Program-made: the position numbers and the translations under genes
The notes under the pieces: generated by a model
Database searches by the model: none
The model's input: the letters and a program-made list of their open reading frames with translations, nothing else
Told to the model about the DNA's origin: nothing
Source: Armatimonadota bacterium
Lineage (GTDB): Bacteria > Armatimonadota > Zipacnadia > Zipacnadales > JABUFB01
Direction: 5' to 3'
Length of the DNA: 64,000 nt
NCBI GenBank assembly: GCA_013314775.1
Contig: JABUFB010000010.1
Span: forward strand, 372,001-436,000
Shown: in pieces, positions 26,486 through 35,042 of the stretch
Numbering within the stretch: the first letter of the stretch is position 1
Layout of the letters: the number at the start of each line of letters is the position of its first letter

Positions 26486-28060
26486 ATGCGCGCGCTGCCT
26501 TTTGCCCTGCTCGCAGTAATCGTGGTGGCAGCAGTTGCATTGAGCGGTTGCACCAAGCCGGCCACCGAAGCCCGCAACACCCCGCCTGTGGGCCCGGGTA
26601 ATGCACCAGCCCCGGAGGCCGAAATCAGCGGTGAAATGCTGGTCTACGTGCCGTGCGGGGTAGCTGGCCCCTACGGCGCGATAAAGAAGCTCTTCGAAGA
26701 GCGGTACCCCAACGTCACGGTCAAGCAAGAAGTGGCCAACATTGATGTACAGACGGGGAAAATCGTCGACGGCAAGGGAGTCCCGGATGTTTTCATAGCG
26801 CTGGGCGACAGGGAGATCATGCGCGTTGCTGATGCGGACCGCATTGACGGCGAGCCGATCACTTTCGCCTACAACTCCATCGCGATGATGGTCGCGAACA
26901 AGAACCCCTGCGGCATCGAATCGCTCGACGACCTGAAGAAGCCCGAGGTCAAGACGATCGCGGTCCCGAGCAACCAGAACAGCTCCGGCTTCTATGCGGA
27001 GCAGGCTTTCAAGAAGGCAGGTGTCTGGGACGCGATCCAGGACAAGCTGTGGCGCACCGACGAGCCGTCCCAGGTGAAAGTGCAGCTTGCCTCGGGCAAG
27101 GCGGACGTTGGCATCGTGTATTACCCCTGCACCCTTGAGACGCGCGAGGTCGGCGGGCAGCCCCAGGAGATGAAGGGCAAGGTCCAGTTGCTGGGCGAGA
27201 TACCCACAGATCTCTCCGGGCCCATTCCCGCCCAAGCCGCGATCATCAAGGGCTGCAAGAACCCCAAAGCCGGCAAGGCATTCCTGGACCTGATGATGGA
27301 AGACGAGGTCCAGGACATCTGGGAGAAGTGGAAGTTCGACCGCGCGAAGCAGCCCGCAGGCGGCGAGCGCGTGACGCTCTACATCTACTGCGGTGCCGGA
27401 ATCCGACCCTTCATGGACAAGGCCATCGACGCCTTCTGCGCCCGGAACGAAGGGGTTCGAATCGATGTCGGCTATGCCGGGTCCGGCTGTCTTCTGAGCC
27501 AACTTACCTTCGCCAAGCGTGGAGACCTGTACATGCCCGGGGAGGATTTCTACCTGAACCAGGCGAAAGACCGCGGCCTTATCGAGGGCGAACCGAAGCT
27601 GGTCGGGTACTTCGAACCGGTCATGCTCGTGCAGAAGGGCAATCCGAAGGGCATCAAGACCCTTCAGGACCTCACGAAACCCGGGATCAAACTCGGAGTC
27701 GGCGAACCGGATGCGGCCGCGATTGGGAAGGCTACGGAAGATCTCTTGCGGAAAGCGGGCCTGCTGGAGCAAGCCCGGAAGAACATCGTCCTGCGCGCGG
27801 GCAATGTGCCTGAACTTGGCAATTCGGTGAAACTCAAGTCCCTGGATGTCTCGATCGTCTGGAATGTGACTGCCGCGCAGGTCGCTGACGACTGCGACGC
27901 CATCGAGTTGCCCCAGGGCAGCTATGAGCCCTCGAAGGTGCCGATCGGCGTCCTGACTTTCTCTGAGCACAAGGACATCGCGACCAGATTCGTGGACTTC
28001 CTGGTGGGGCCTGAGGGCCAGAGAATGGTCGCAGAAGCAGGAATGACACCCGCCGAATGA
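26486..28060 (+). CDS. Tandem ModA-like substrate-binding lipoprotein with two binding domains
   Basis: A 524-residue lipoprotein (LSGC, Cys22) with two complete ModA-type domains, about residues 48-288 and 294-524, roughly twice the family's usual length. Domain 1 has Cys57 in VYVPCGV and Cys215 in GIVYYPC, the same two positions as in the preceding protein. Domain 2 has Cys302 in YIYCGAG and Cys335 in AGSGCLLSQL, where ModA has its second serine loop. DVFIAL and KLGVGEPDA keep the family frame. Its stop overlaps the channel gene by four bases (ATGA), tying it to the ABC transporter. Two domains on one chain could raise local capture or pass ligand between sites. Confidence 0.82.
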   Translation: MRALPFALLAVIVVAAVALSGCTKPATEARNTPPVGPGNAPAPEAEISGEMLVYVPCGVAGPYGAIKKLFEERYPNVTVKQEVANIDVQTGKIVDGKGVPDVFIALGDREIMRVADADRIDGEPITFAYNSIAMMVANKNPCGIESLDDLKKPEVKTIAVPSNQNSSGFYAEQAFKKAGVWDAIQDKLWRTDEPSQVKVQLASGKADVGIVYYPCTLETREVGGQPQEMKGKVQLLGEIPTDLSGPIPAQAAIIKGCKNPKAGKAFLDLMMEDEVQDIWEKWKFDRAKQPAGGERVTLYIYCGAGIRPFMDKAIDAFCARNEGVRIDVGYAGSGCLLSQLTFAKRGDLYMPGEDFYLNQAKDRGLIEGEPKLVGYFEPVMLVQKGNPKGIKTLQDLTKPGIKLGVGEPDAAAIGKATEDLLRKAGLLEQARKNIVLRAGNVPELGNSVKLKSLDVSIVWNVTAAQVADDCDAIELPQGSYEPSKVPIGVLTFSEHKDIATRFVDFLVGPEGQRMVAEAGMTPAE

Positions 28061-28863
28061 GCGACCTGAAACGCAACGCGCAAGCGGCACTGTTCCGATA
28101 CCTGGTAGTGTCGGGACTTGTGCTTCTTGTCGGCGTGATCACCCTTACCCTGCTGTCGATGGTGACGTACATAGATGCGCCGACCTTCGTGTCGACGCTC
28201 ATCTCGGAAGAAGTCCTGTTCGCCACAAAGCTGACTGCGATAACCACCACGATAACCACTGCAATCGCCGTGGCTATCGGGATTCCTGCGAGCTATGCTC
28301 TGAGCAGGTACAGGGTGCCTTTCCACGCCCTCGTGGACACTATCATCGACCTGCCCATCGTTCTGCCACCACTGGTTGCCGGAATCGCCCTGCTCGTGTT
28401 CTTCCAGACGGCGATCGGCCAGTGGATCGAGACCCACATCATGCCCTTCGTATTCACCACTCAGGGCATTGTGCTGGCGCAGTTCGTCCCGGCGGCGAGT
28501 TTCGCTGTCCGGGCCCTCAAGTCCGCCTTCGATGGGGTAGATCCGCGCATGGAGCAGGTGGCGCGAACCCTTGGCTGCACGGAACGGCAGGCATTCTTCC
28601 GGGTGGTGTTACCCCTTGCTCGCAATGGCCTGGTGGCGGGCACCATCATGACTTGGGCCCGCGCCGCAGGGGAGTTCGGCCCCATTCTCATGTTCTGCGG
28701 CGCCACCCGCTTCAAGACCGAGGTCCTCTCCATCGCCGTGTTCCTGAATATGTCCATCGGCAAGGTCGAGATGGCTCTGAGCGTCACGCTGATCCTGGTG
28801 ATTCTGGCCACGGTAGCGCTGCTCACATTCCGCAAGCTCGGGGGCAGGGGGTACCTGTGGTGA
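28057..28863 (+). CDS. ModB-like ABC transporter permease
   Basis: A 268-residue inner-membrane channel subunit with about six spans and the coupling (EAA-type) loop ARTLGCTERQAFFRVVLPLARNG at about 170-192, followed by WARAAGEFGPILMFCGAT, which closely matches the ModB/CysT signature. A homodimer would pair with two copies of the ATPase at 29636. Cysteines near 174 and 215 are unusual for ModB, the second sitting in the segment next to the translocation path. It overlaps its neighbours by four bases on both sides, so it is translationally coupled to two binding lipoproteins. Confidence 0.88.
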   Translation: MSDLKRNAQAALFRYLVVSGLVLLVGVITLTLLSMVTYIDAPTFVSTLISEEVLFATKLTAITTTITTAIAVAIGIPASYALSRYRVPFHALVDTIIDLPIVLPPLVAGIALLVFFQTAIGQWIETHIMPFVFTTQGIVLAQFVPAASFAVRALKSAFDGVDPRMEQVARTLGCTERQAFFRVVLPLARNGLVAGTIMTWARAAGEFGPILMFCGATRFKTEVLSIAVFLNMSIGKVEMALSVTLILVILATVALLTFRKLGGRGYLW

Positions 28864-29639
28864 GGCAGCTTCGGTGGGTGCTGGCCGCCTGTCTTCCCGC
28901 GCTTCTGGTCTGCGGCTGCGCGAAGCGCGCGGAGATCATCACTGTGCAGGGAGGCCCATCGCTGGGTGCGCTCTTTGCCGACCTCGCGGCCGCCTACCAG
29001 GCCGATCGTCCAAATGCACGCATCGTCCTGAAGTTTTCCTGCCCGCCCTGTATTCTCTACTCCAGCAAGGGCGACACAGCCGACTTCGACCTCTTCGCGA
29101 GCCTGGGCCAGTTTGAGGTCGACCGGCTCTCGCAGGAGGGCGTGGCGCAGTTCGAAGAGCCCGTGGCATTCGGCGCCACAACCATCTCCATCGTGGCCAC
29201 GGACACAGCTGTCGAGCGCTATGCGAGCATGGCCGCGCTGCACCGTGAAGGCACCGGGAAGATCGGCGTCGGCGATCCTGAGAAAGCATCTGTCGGACAT
29301 TACACGAGACAAGCGCTGGGCAAGGCCGGCCTCTGGGACGAATTGCAGGACCGACTCGTCTATGCCCAAAGCGGGTGCGAGCTGCTCAAGTGGCTCGGAC
29401 TGGGGCGGGACATCGAGGCGGCCGTGGTGTTCAGCGTCTGCCGCGAGGACGAGGGCGACGCGGTGCGTCTTGCCCAGGAGCTCCCTGTGGACATCGCGCC
29501 TCCGGTGCCTATTCTGCTGGCCATTTCGAGGAGCGCGGAAAACCCCGACGGTGCCCGCAGTCTTATCCAGTTCATCCGTAGTCCCGGAGCCGCGGAGATC
29601 CTGGCGCGGCACCATGTCGTCCCGGTGAACCAGCCATGA
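28860..29639 (+). CDS. Third ModA-like substrate-binding lipoprotein, with a CPPC motif
   Basis: A 259-residue lipoprotein (lipobox VCGC, Cys20), starting at GTG 28860, which overlaps the channel gene's stop (GTGA) and follows GGGGCAGGGGG. The frame is open further upstream, but that part lies inside the permease gene. It aligns with ModA: ITVQGGPSLG keeps the first Ser (Ser34), the second binding loop reads FSCPPCIL (Cys61, Cys64) instead of FASSSTL, and AVVFSVC puts Cys194 at the Asp position shared with the two other lipoproteins. GVGDPEKASVGHYTRQAL is the third loop. A CxxC in a binding cleft points to metal ligation or a redox step. Confidence 0.8.
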   Translation: MRQLRWVLAACLPALLVCGCAKRAEIITVQGGPSLGALFADLAAAYQADRPNARIVLKFSCPPCILYSSKGDTADFDLFASLGQFEVDRLSQEGVAQFEEPVAFGATTISIVATDTAVERYASMAALHREGTGKIGVGDPEKASVGHYTRQALGKAGLWDELQDRLVYAQSGCELLKWLGLGRDIEAAVVFSVCREDEGDAVRLAQELPVDIAPPVPILLAISRSAENPDGARSLIQFIRSPGAAEILARHHVVPVNQP

Positions 29640-30703
29640 TCGAAGTGCGCGGCGCCGTCAAGGACCTGGGCCAGTTCTCTCTTCGCGGCCTCGACCTGCG
29701 GATCGAGCAAGGCGAGTATTTCGTGGTGCTCGGGCCGACGGGCGCGGGGAAGACCGTGCTGTTGGAGTGTATCGCGGGCCTGTGGCGACTGGACCACGGC
29801 GAAATCTGGCTCGAGGGCCGCAATGTGACGGACCTGGACCCCGAGTTGCGGAACGTGGGCTACGTGCCTCAGGACTACGTCCTCTTCCCGCACATGAGCC
29901 TGCAGGAGAACATTGAGTTTTCGTTGGCGATCAAACGGGTTCCCGCCGCGGAACGCGCTCGCCGAGCGGAAGAGCTCGCCGAGATGCTGGGTATCCGCCA
30001 CCTGCTTCACCGCAAGCCCAGGACCCTGTCAGGCGGCGAGGCTCAGCGGGGAGCGATCGCGAGAGCCCTGGCGCCCGAACCCACGCTGCTGCTTCTGGAT
30101 GAGCCCCTGAGTGCGCTGGATGAGAATACCCGCGCAGAACTCACCGTGGAGCTGGACCGCATCGCTCACCGATTAGGGACCACGGTCATCCACGTCTGTC
30201 ACAACTTCGAGGAGGCATTGGAGCTGGGCGACAAGATTGCGATCATGCGCGAAGGCAGGATCGTGCAGGTCGGCACGCCCGCAGAGGTGTTCCGCAGGCC
30301 CGTGAGCCAGTTCGTCGCCCGCTTCGTGGGCTCGCGCAACCTCTACTCCGTGGAGCATACCGACCCTGTGGCAGGGAGGGTGGGGCTGGTCGGCGGGCAG
30401 TGGCTTTCGGTGCTTCAAATCCCCGAGTTTGAGAACCTGCTGGCCACCGTGCGCCCCGAGGACATCAGCCTGCGGCCGGGCAATCTGATTCCCGACCAAC
30501 CGGAAGGACAGCTGAATCTGGTCAATGGAACCCTGGCACGGGTGGATGACCGGGGCAAGCTGGTCAGGCTGAGCGTCGAGGGACGACTGCCCATGACCGT
30601 CACCATGACTCGCCAGGCATTCGGGGAGTGCGGCGTCGTGGAAGGCGGCCCGGTGACCGCGTGCTTCGACGCCTCCGCGGTTCACCTGCTGGCCGCGGAC
30701 TGA
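29636..30703 (+). CDS. ModC-like ABC transporter ATP-binding protein
   Basis: A 355-residue ATPase with Walker A GPTGAGKT (about 33-40), Q-loop YVPQDYVLFP, signature LSGGEAQR, Walker B LLLLDEP and H-loop VIHVCHN. Residues about 290-355 form a TOBE-like accessory domain (LVNGTLARVDDRGKLVRLSV), as in ModC, PotA and CysA. It should power the ModB-like channel at 28057. It is the last operon gene, overlapping the third lipoprotein by four bases and ending 22 bases from the convergent hisF. No second ATPase or channel is present, so all four binding domains would have to share this one. Confidence 0.9.
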   Translation: MIEVRGAVKDLGQFSLRGLDLRIEQGEYFVVLGPTGAGKTVLLECIAGLWRLDHGEIWLEGRNVTDLDPELRNVGYVPQDYVLFPHMSLQENIEFSLAIKRVPAAERARRAEELAEMLGIRHLLHRKPRTLSGGEAQRGAIARALAPEPTLLLLDEPLSALDENTRAELTVELDRIAHRLGTTVIHVCHNFEEALELGDKIAIMREGRIVQVGTPAEVFRRPVSQFVARFVGSRNLYSVEHTDPVAGRVGLVGGQWLSVLQIPEFENLLATVRPEDISLRPGNLIPDQPEGQLNLVNGTLARVDDRGKLVRLSVEGRLPMTVTMTRQAFGECGVVEGGPVTACFDASAVHLLAAD

Positions 30704-30725
30704 TGGATCACAGGCCCGGGCAGAG

Positions 30726-31490
30726 CTACAACCTCACCGGGACCCCCCTGGATGCCAGATATTCCTTCACCTCGGCGATCGTGAAAGTGCCGAAATGGAA
30801 CACCGAGGCCGCGAGGACCGCGCTGGCGTGCCCCTCTGTCACAGCCTCGTGGAAGTGGCTCAGTTTCCCGGCCCCGCCACTGGCGATCACAGGCAGGCCG
30901 GTTGCGTCGGCGATGGCGCGGGTAAGCGGGATGTCGTAGCCGTCGCAGGTCCCGTCAGTCGCTTTGGATGTGGGCAGAATCTGCCCCACGCCGATGTCAG
31001 CCATCCTCTTCGCGAACTCCACGGCATCGTGCCCCGTACCGGTGCGGCCGCCGTCAATGTACACTTCTCGCCCCGAGGGCAGCGCATCATTGGCATCCGC
31101 ATCGATGGCGACCAATACCCGCGCTGAGCCGAACTCCTTGACAGCCTCTCGAACCATCTCCGGCTCTCGGAAAGCCGCGCTGGAGATTGACACGCAAGAG
31201 GCCCCGGCCGAGAGGGCCTGTTCAATATCCTCACAGCTCTTGATCCCGCCGCCCACGGTTACTGGGACATTCACCACCGCGGTCACTTTGCGCAAGACGT
31301 CGAACATCGTCCGCCGCTTCTCCACGGTGGCAGTGATGTCGAGGAAGGCGATCTCATCGGCCCCGCCGTCCGAGTACGCTTTCGCCGCTTCCACCGGATC
31401 GGCTGCGTCCACCAGGTCCACGAAGTGCACTCCCTTGACCACACGGCCGTCTTTCATATCCAGACACGGTATGACGCGGACGTTGTCCAT
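30726..31490 (-). CDS. hisF: Imidazole glycerol phosphate synthase, cyclase subunit HisF
   Basis: A 254-residue (beta-alpha)8 barrel. HisF takes ammonia from HisH and converts PRFAR to imidazole glycerol phosphate and AICAR. The catalytic aspartates are present as Asp11 (PCLDMKDGRVVKG) and Asp130 (VAIDADAND), and both phosphate loops (TVGGGI, ASGGAG) are intact. The segment usually reading TSxDRDGTKSGYD is PTSKATDGTCDGYD, so the strand-6 loop is altered. No hisH, hisA or other histidine gene is adjacent. It may be the genome's normal HisF placed alone or a paralogue. GGGAGG precedes the ATG. Convergent with the ABC operon. Confidence 0.92.
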   Translation of the reverse strand: MDNVRVIPCLDMKDGRVVKGVHFVDLVDAADPVEAAKAYSDGGADEIAFLDITATVEKRRTMFDVLRKVTAVVNVPVTVGGGIKSCEDIEQALSAGASCVSISSAAFREPEMVREAVKEFGSARVLVAIDADANDALPSGREVYIDGGRTGTGHDAVEFAKRMADIGVGQILPTSKATDGTCDGYDIPLTRAIADATGLPVIASGGAGKLSHFHEAVTEGHASAVLAASVFHFGTFTIAEVKEYLASRGVPVRL

Positions 31491-31538
31491 TCCCGGCCCT
31501 CCCTGGCTTGGTGTTGCGCGAAGTCGCCAACCACCTGG

Positions 31539-33299
31539 TCAGCGTACGTCAAAGGCGAACAACCGGCAGCGCTCTGCTCCCCAGGTTGCCTCGGGGATCA
31601 GGCGAACCGCGCGGCAGACCACAGGTAGATGCACCCGCACCAGGCGCTGATAGTTGCACTGATATGAGGCGACCTCATGCCGGAGGCCATCGGCATCTTC
31701 GACCTCTATTCGAAAGGCTTTGGTCATCGATTCCGGAGCGCCTGGGCAGAGCGAACACGCGGCGGGGATGCTGTGGGCTGAGGGGTCCAGCGGGAACATC
31801 GCCGGCATATTCTTACCCTTGCGGTTGAGGTCGCTGTCGAACACGATTCGCACCGCCGTCACTTGCGTCGGTTCCGCGAACTGATACTCCACCCACCCGC
31901 CCGGCGCGCACGACCAGGCGTTCTCGGTCTCCCCCACCGGACGGTCAATTCCATTGCGCAGGGGCGACGGATCGCCTTCGGAGGCGCAGAGTATCGCGTT
32001 CAGCGACTGCTCGGGAACCTTCCGGACGTTCCATGGCAGGTAACAGTCATCCTCAAGAAGGGCCTGTTTGAGTTCGTTCATCCGCTCTTCGTACACGCCG
32101 CGGGGAGTCAGACCGTTTGCTACCGCGATGGCCGCCGCGGTGCCAACAGCCTGCCCCATGGTGGCGCAGGTGGCCATCACCCGGGTCGAGCTCATCGCAG
32201 CATGGGTGGCGCTGATGTTCCGCCCGGCGAACAGCAGGTTCTCGATGTTGCGCGAGTACAAGCAACGGTAAGGGATACCATAGGGTGCGGGAGCCGGGTG
32301 GAATATGGTGGGCTGTCCCGGCCAGTTCATCCCACCCGGATGGTGGTCGTCCATGGACCAGCCGCCGTACGCGACAAGGTCTTCGAAGCGTCCCTCGGCT
32401 CGGACGTCATTCTGGGTCAGGATATGGTCGCCAATATACCTGCGGCTCTCGCGCTTGCCCGGCACGTACCCGACCCACTCCAGCGCCCAGTTGGTCGCGT
32501 CCTGCTCACAATGGTTCTTGATGTGATCCCAGACGCCGTAAGATACCTTGAGCAATTGGTCGCGCAGGCGTTCGGTATCGTGGATCGAGTCCTGCTCTCC
32601 GCCAAGCTCAATCCACCAGAAGTTGGTGTTGTTCACCTGGTGGCCCCGATGGGGCAGATCGGCGCAGGAGCCATACCGGTTTGCCCAGGGCAGCGGCACG
32701 AACTCCTGGGGAGATGCCATCTCGCGCCCCTGAATAAGGCAGCTCATGCCCATGGTACGCTGGTCGGCAATCTCCGGCTCGATGTCCTCATTGAACTCGG
32801 CCCGGGCCTCCCGCCCGATCCGGAACTCCGCTCCCGAGAGCGGGGCGAGAATGCTGTCGCCGGAGCAGTCCGCGAAAAGGGCGGCCCGCACCGTGTGCCA
32901 GGTTTCCGCGGTTCCCTGCCAGCCGGTAATCGATACTATACGCTGCCCGTCTGTCTCCGCCTGGTTGCATGAGCAATTGAGCAGCAGCGTGATGTTGGGC
33001 TCGGCCAAGACTTTCCCGTAGAGCACCGCGTCCCAGATGGCATAGGTCGTGGAGCGGTTGTAGCGGATGTTGTCCAGCTCGATTTCCTCGATAATCCCCG
33101 TCTCCCGCAGGTTGGCCCCGTGGGCGCTTGCACCGCAGATCCACATGCGCACCTCGGATGACGCATTCCCGCCGAGCACCGGGCGGTCGTGCATCAGCAC
33201 GACCTTGGCCCCGTGACGCGCCGCGGCAATGGCTGCGCACATTCCTGCAAGCCCGCCACCGACCACGCACAAGTCTGCCTCGTGTGTATCGTGTCGCAT
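31539..33299 (-). CDS. FAD-dependent oxidoreductase (FAD_oxidored family) with C-terminal discoidin-like domain
   Basis: A 586-residue flavoprotein. The frame extends upstream to 33482, but the ATG at 33299 follows AGGAGA and directly precedes the dinucleotide fold ADLCVVGGGLAGMCAAIAAA. LGGNASSEVRMWICG and a C-terminal LFAGRNISATHAAMSSTRVMAT (the FAD ribityl-binding segment) match the PF12831 group, often found with sugar-acid and polysaccharide genes in environmental genomes. Residues about 460-586 (GGWVEYQFAEPTQVTAVRIVF) look like a galactose-binding beta-sandwich. No signal peptide is evident. It runs in the same direction as hisF, 48 bases upstream. Substrate unknown. Confidence 0.85.
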   Translation of the reverse strand: MRHDTHEADLCVVGGGLAGMCAAIAAARHGAKVVLMHDRPVLGGNASSEVRMWICGASAHGANLRETGIIEEIELDNIRYNRSTTYAIWDAVLYGKVLAEPNITLLLNCSCNQAETDGQRIVSITGWQGTAETWHTVRAALFADCSGDSILAPLSGAEFRIGREARAEFNEDIEPEIADQRTMGMSCLIQGREMASPQEFVPLPWANRYGSCADLPHRGHQVNNTNFWWIELGGEQDSIHDTERLRDQLLKVSYGVWDHIKNHCEQDATNWALEWVGYVPGKRESRRYIGDHILTQNDVRAEGRFEDLVAYGGWSMDDHHPGGMNWPGQPTIFHPAPAPYGIPYRCLYSRNIENLLFAGRNISATHAAMSSTRVMATCATMGQAVGTAAAIAVANGLTPRGVYEERMNELKQALLEDDCYLPWNVRKVPEQSLNAILCASEGDPSPLRNGIDRPVGETENAWSCAPGGWVEYQFAEPTQVTAVRIVFDSDLNRKGKNMPAMFPLDPSAHSIPAACSLCPGAPESMTKAFRIEVEDADGLRHEVASYQCNYQRLVRVHLPVVCRAVRLIPEATWGAERCRLFAFDVR

Positions 33300-33444
33300 C
33301 GCAGTCCGGTCTCCTGATACAGTGATTGTGAAACAATTCGCCGCAGCGCCCGCCCGCACCTTTCGGCAGGCAGGGCAGGTCTCCCCGCCGGCGGGGGCGA
33401 AATCATCCCCACGTCTCGCAGCCGTCGTTGCGGAGGACACTGGT

Positions 33445-35022
33445 ATGAGAGCGTTGGCATGGATCCTCGGGGGTCTGATCATGGCAGCCCTGCCGGCCGT
33501 GTCGCAGGTTACTCAGATCACGGATGGCCCCGGGGATGACACCGAGGCCGCATGGTCTCCCGACGGAGCGAAAGTGGCGTTTCAGTCCAACCGCGCCGGA
33601 AGCATGGACATATACATCCTTGACCTGGCAAACGGACAGGTGACCCCGTTGGTGCAGGGCCCCGGCGAGTCCCAGTTCCCGGCCTGGTCGCCGGATGGTT
33701 CGCAACTTGCCTTCGTGCACGTGCAACTCACAAAGACCGCCGTGCAGGGCATTGAACTGGGCCACTGCGTCCACGTTGTCCCTGCAAGTGGCGGGGAGCC
33801 AAGGCGGCTCACTGGCGGAGTACACAGGGACCACACCCCCACCTGGTCGCGGGACGGTCAGTCCATCGTTTTCTCGACCACGCGAGGCATGAAGGATTTC
33901 GCCGTCTGCCTTCAGCGTGTTCCGGTTACCGGTGGCGAACCAGAGACTCTGGATGCCCAGGACGCCATGGACAACGCCATGATGCAGCCCGATATATCGC
34001 CCGACGGCAAGCACATCGCCTACGGGTTCGTCAACGGATACAGGAGCAATTGGTGCATCCGGCTCGCGAAGGCGGACAGGCCGACCCGGCGATTCCAGCT
34101 GACCAGTCAGGAGATGAGCATGTATGGGCCGCGCTGGTCACCCGACGGCTCGGTCATCGCCTGCACCGGGTACCGCCCTGGCGATCCGGGTTGGGGCATC
34201 TATCTCATCCAGGTGGCGACGGGGGCCCTCGCGCGCCTGGACACCGGCGCGGGCAACTCTCGCAGCGCCACCTGGTCACCCGACGGCACCGAGATCATCT
34301 TCGAGAACAATCGCACTGGCCAGTACAAGCTCTACCGCGCCCCCGTACCGCAGGTGGAGTTCATCCGGCCTGCGGAGCTGGAAGTGGATGAGCGCGTGGA
34401 ACTTGCGCGGTTTGACTTCGCTGAGAAGCCCGGCAACCGAGTTGAGGACCTGTCCGGCCAGGGGAACCACGGCAAGCTGGTAGGCAACATCCCCTGGGAG
34501 AACGGTGCGCTCATTCTGGGGGAGGGCGGTTACCTGCAGATCGAGAACCCCATCGGCTTCGATTTCGGCCCTGGGTCCTTCAGCGTCACTGTAGATGTGG
34601 AGGCCGAGAATCTGGGGGGCGTATTGCAGATACTCGCCGTCGGAGACTATCCGGAGAGCCGCCACGGGTGGCAGGTCATGGTGGGCACCGACAACCGGTG
34701 GTATTTCAACTCTCGTGGGGTCGGCGGTGAGTGGTCTGCGGCCATGTCCAACGTGCCGGTCGAAGGTGGGCGCAGGATCAAACTCACCGGCATCCGCTAC
34801 CGCGACGGACGGGTGGAGATGTTCATCGACGGTGTGCGCCAGAGCTCCGTGGGCGCACGGGCGAAATACAAGTACGGCAGGCCATCCCAGGTGCGTATCG
34901 GCACCCTGTATGACGGAAGCGCGCCCTTCCGCGGCAAGCTCTATGCCTTCGCGGCCTGCAAGGGCGTGGCAGACATCGGCGAACAGCAGGCCGCGAGCCT
35001 GAAAGAGTTCCTGGCGGATTGA
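33445..35022 (+). CDS. Secreted TolB-like beta-propeller with C-terminal LamG domain
   Basis: A 525-residue exported protein. The frame begins at 33229, but the ATG at 33445 has GGAGG upstream and starts a good signal peptide (MRALAWILGGLIMAALPAVSQ). Residues 20-310 hold PD40/WD40-like blades with the repeated signature AxWSPDGxxIAF/IVF (AAWSPDGAKVAF, PAWSPDGSQLAF, PTWSRDGQSIVF, PRWSPDGSVIAC, ATWSPDGTEIIF). Residues about 325-525 form a concanavalin/LamG sandwich (VEDLSGQGNHGKL, ALILGEGGYLQI, VEMFIDGVRQS). Probably binds carbohydrate or peptide outside the inner membrane. It opens a plus-strand cluster of secreted glycan-related proteins. Confidence 0.83.
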   Translation: MRALAWILGGLIMAALPAVSQVTQITDGPGDDTEAAWSPDGAKVAFQSNRAGSMDIYILDLANGQVTPLVQGPGESQFPAWSPDGSQLAFVHVQLTKTAVQGIELGHCVHVVPASGGEPRRLTGGVHRDHTPTWSRDGQSIVFSTTRGMKDFAVCLQRVPVTGGEPETLDAQDAMDNAMMQPDISPDGKHIAYGFVNGYRSNWCIRLAKADRPTRRFQLTSQEMSMYGPRWSPDGSVIACTGYRPGDPGWGIYLIQVATGALARLDTGAGNSRSATWSPDGTEIIFENNRTGQYKLYRAPVPQVEFIRPAELEVDERVELARFDFAEKPGNRVEDLSGQGNHGKLVGNIPWENGALILGEGGYLQIENPIGFDFGPGSFSVTVDVEAENLGGVLQILAVGDYPESRHGWQVMVGTDNRWYFNSRGVGGEWSAAMSNVPVEGGRRIKLTGIRYRDGRVEMFIDGVRQSSVGARAKYKYGRPSQVRIGTLYDGSAPFRGKLYAFAACKGVADIGEQQAASLKEFLAD

Positions 35023-35042
35023 GCCTGATGACGGAGGAGACC

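Noticed and set aside
27452-27463. GGTTCGAATC resembling a tRNA T-loop
   Set aside because: It lies inside the tandem ModA-like gene and no tRNA stem pairing surrounds it. No tRNA, rRNA or CRISPR array was found in the window.
26459-28090. 543-codon minus-strand open frame
   Set aside because: Antisense to the tandem ModA-like gene, which has a lipobox, a ribosome binding site and family motifs; the minus frame has none.
28422-28859. Upstream extension of the third ModA-like lipoprotein frame
   Set aside because: It lies inside the ModB-like channel gene; the lipobox and overlapping GTG at 28860 mark the true start.
25246-29639. In-frame TGA selenocysteine codons in the binding-protein genes
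   Set aside because: Because of the similarity to the SAO set I looked for them; all the expected thiol positions are ordinary Cys codons and each frame ends at a normal-length C-terminus.
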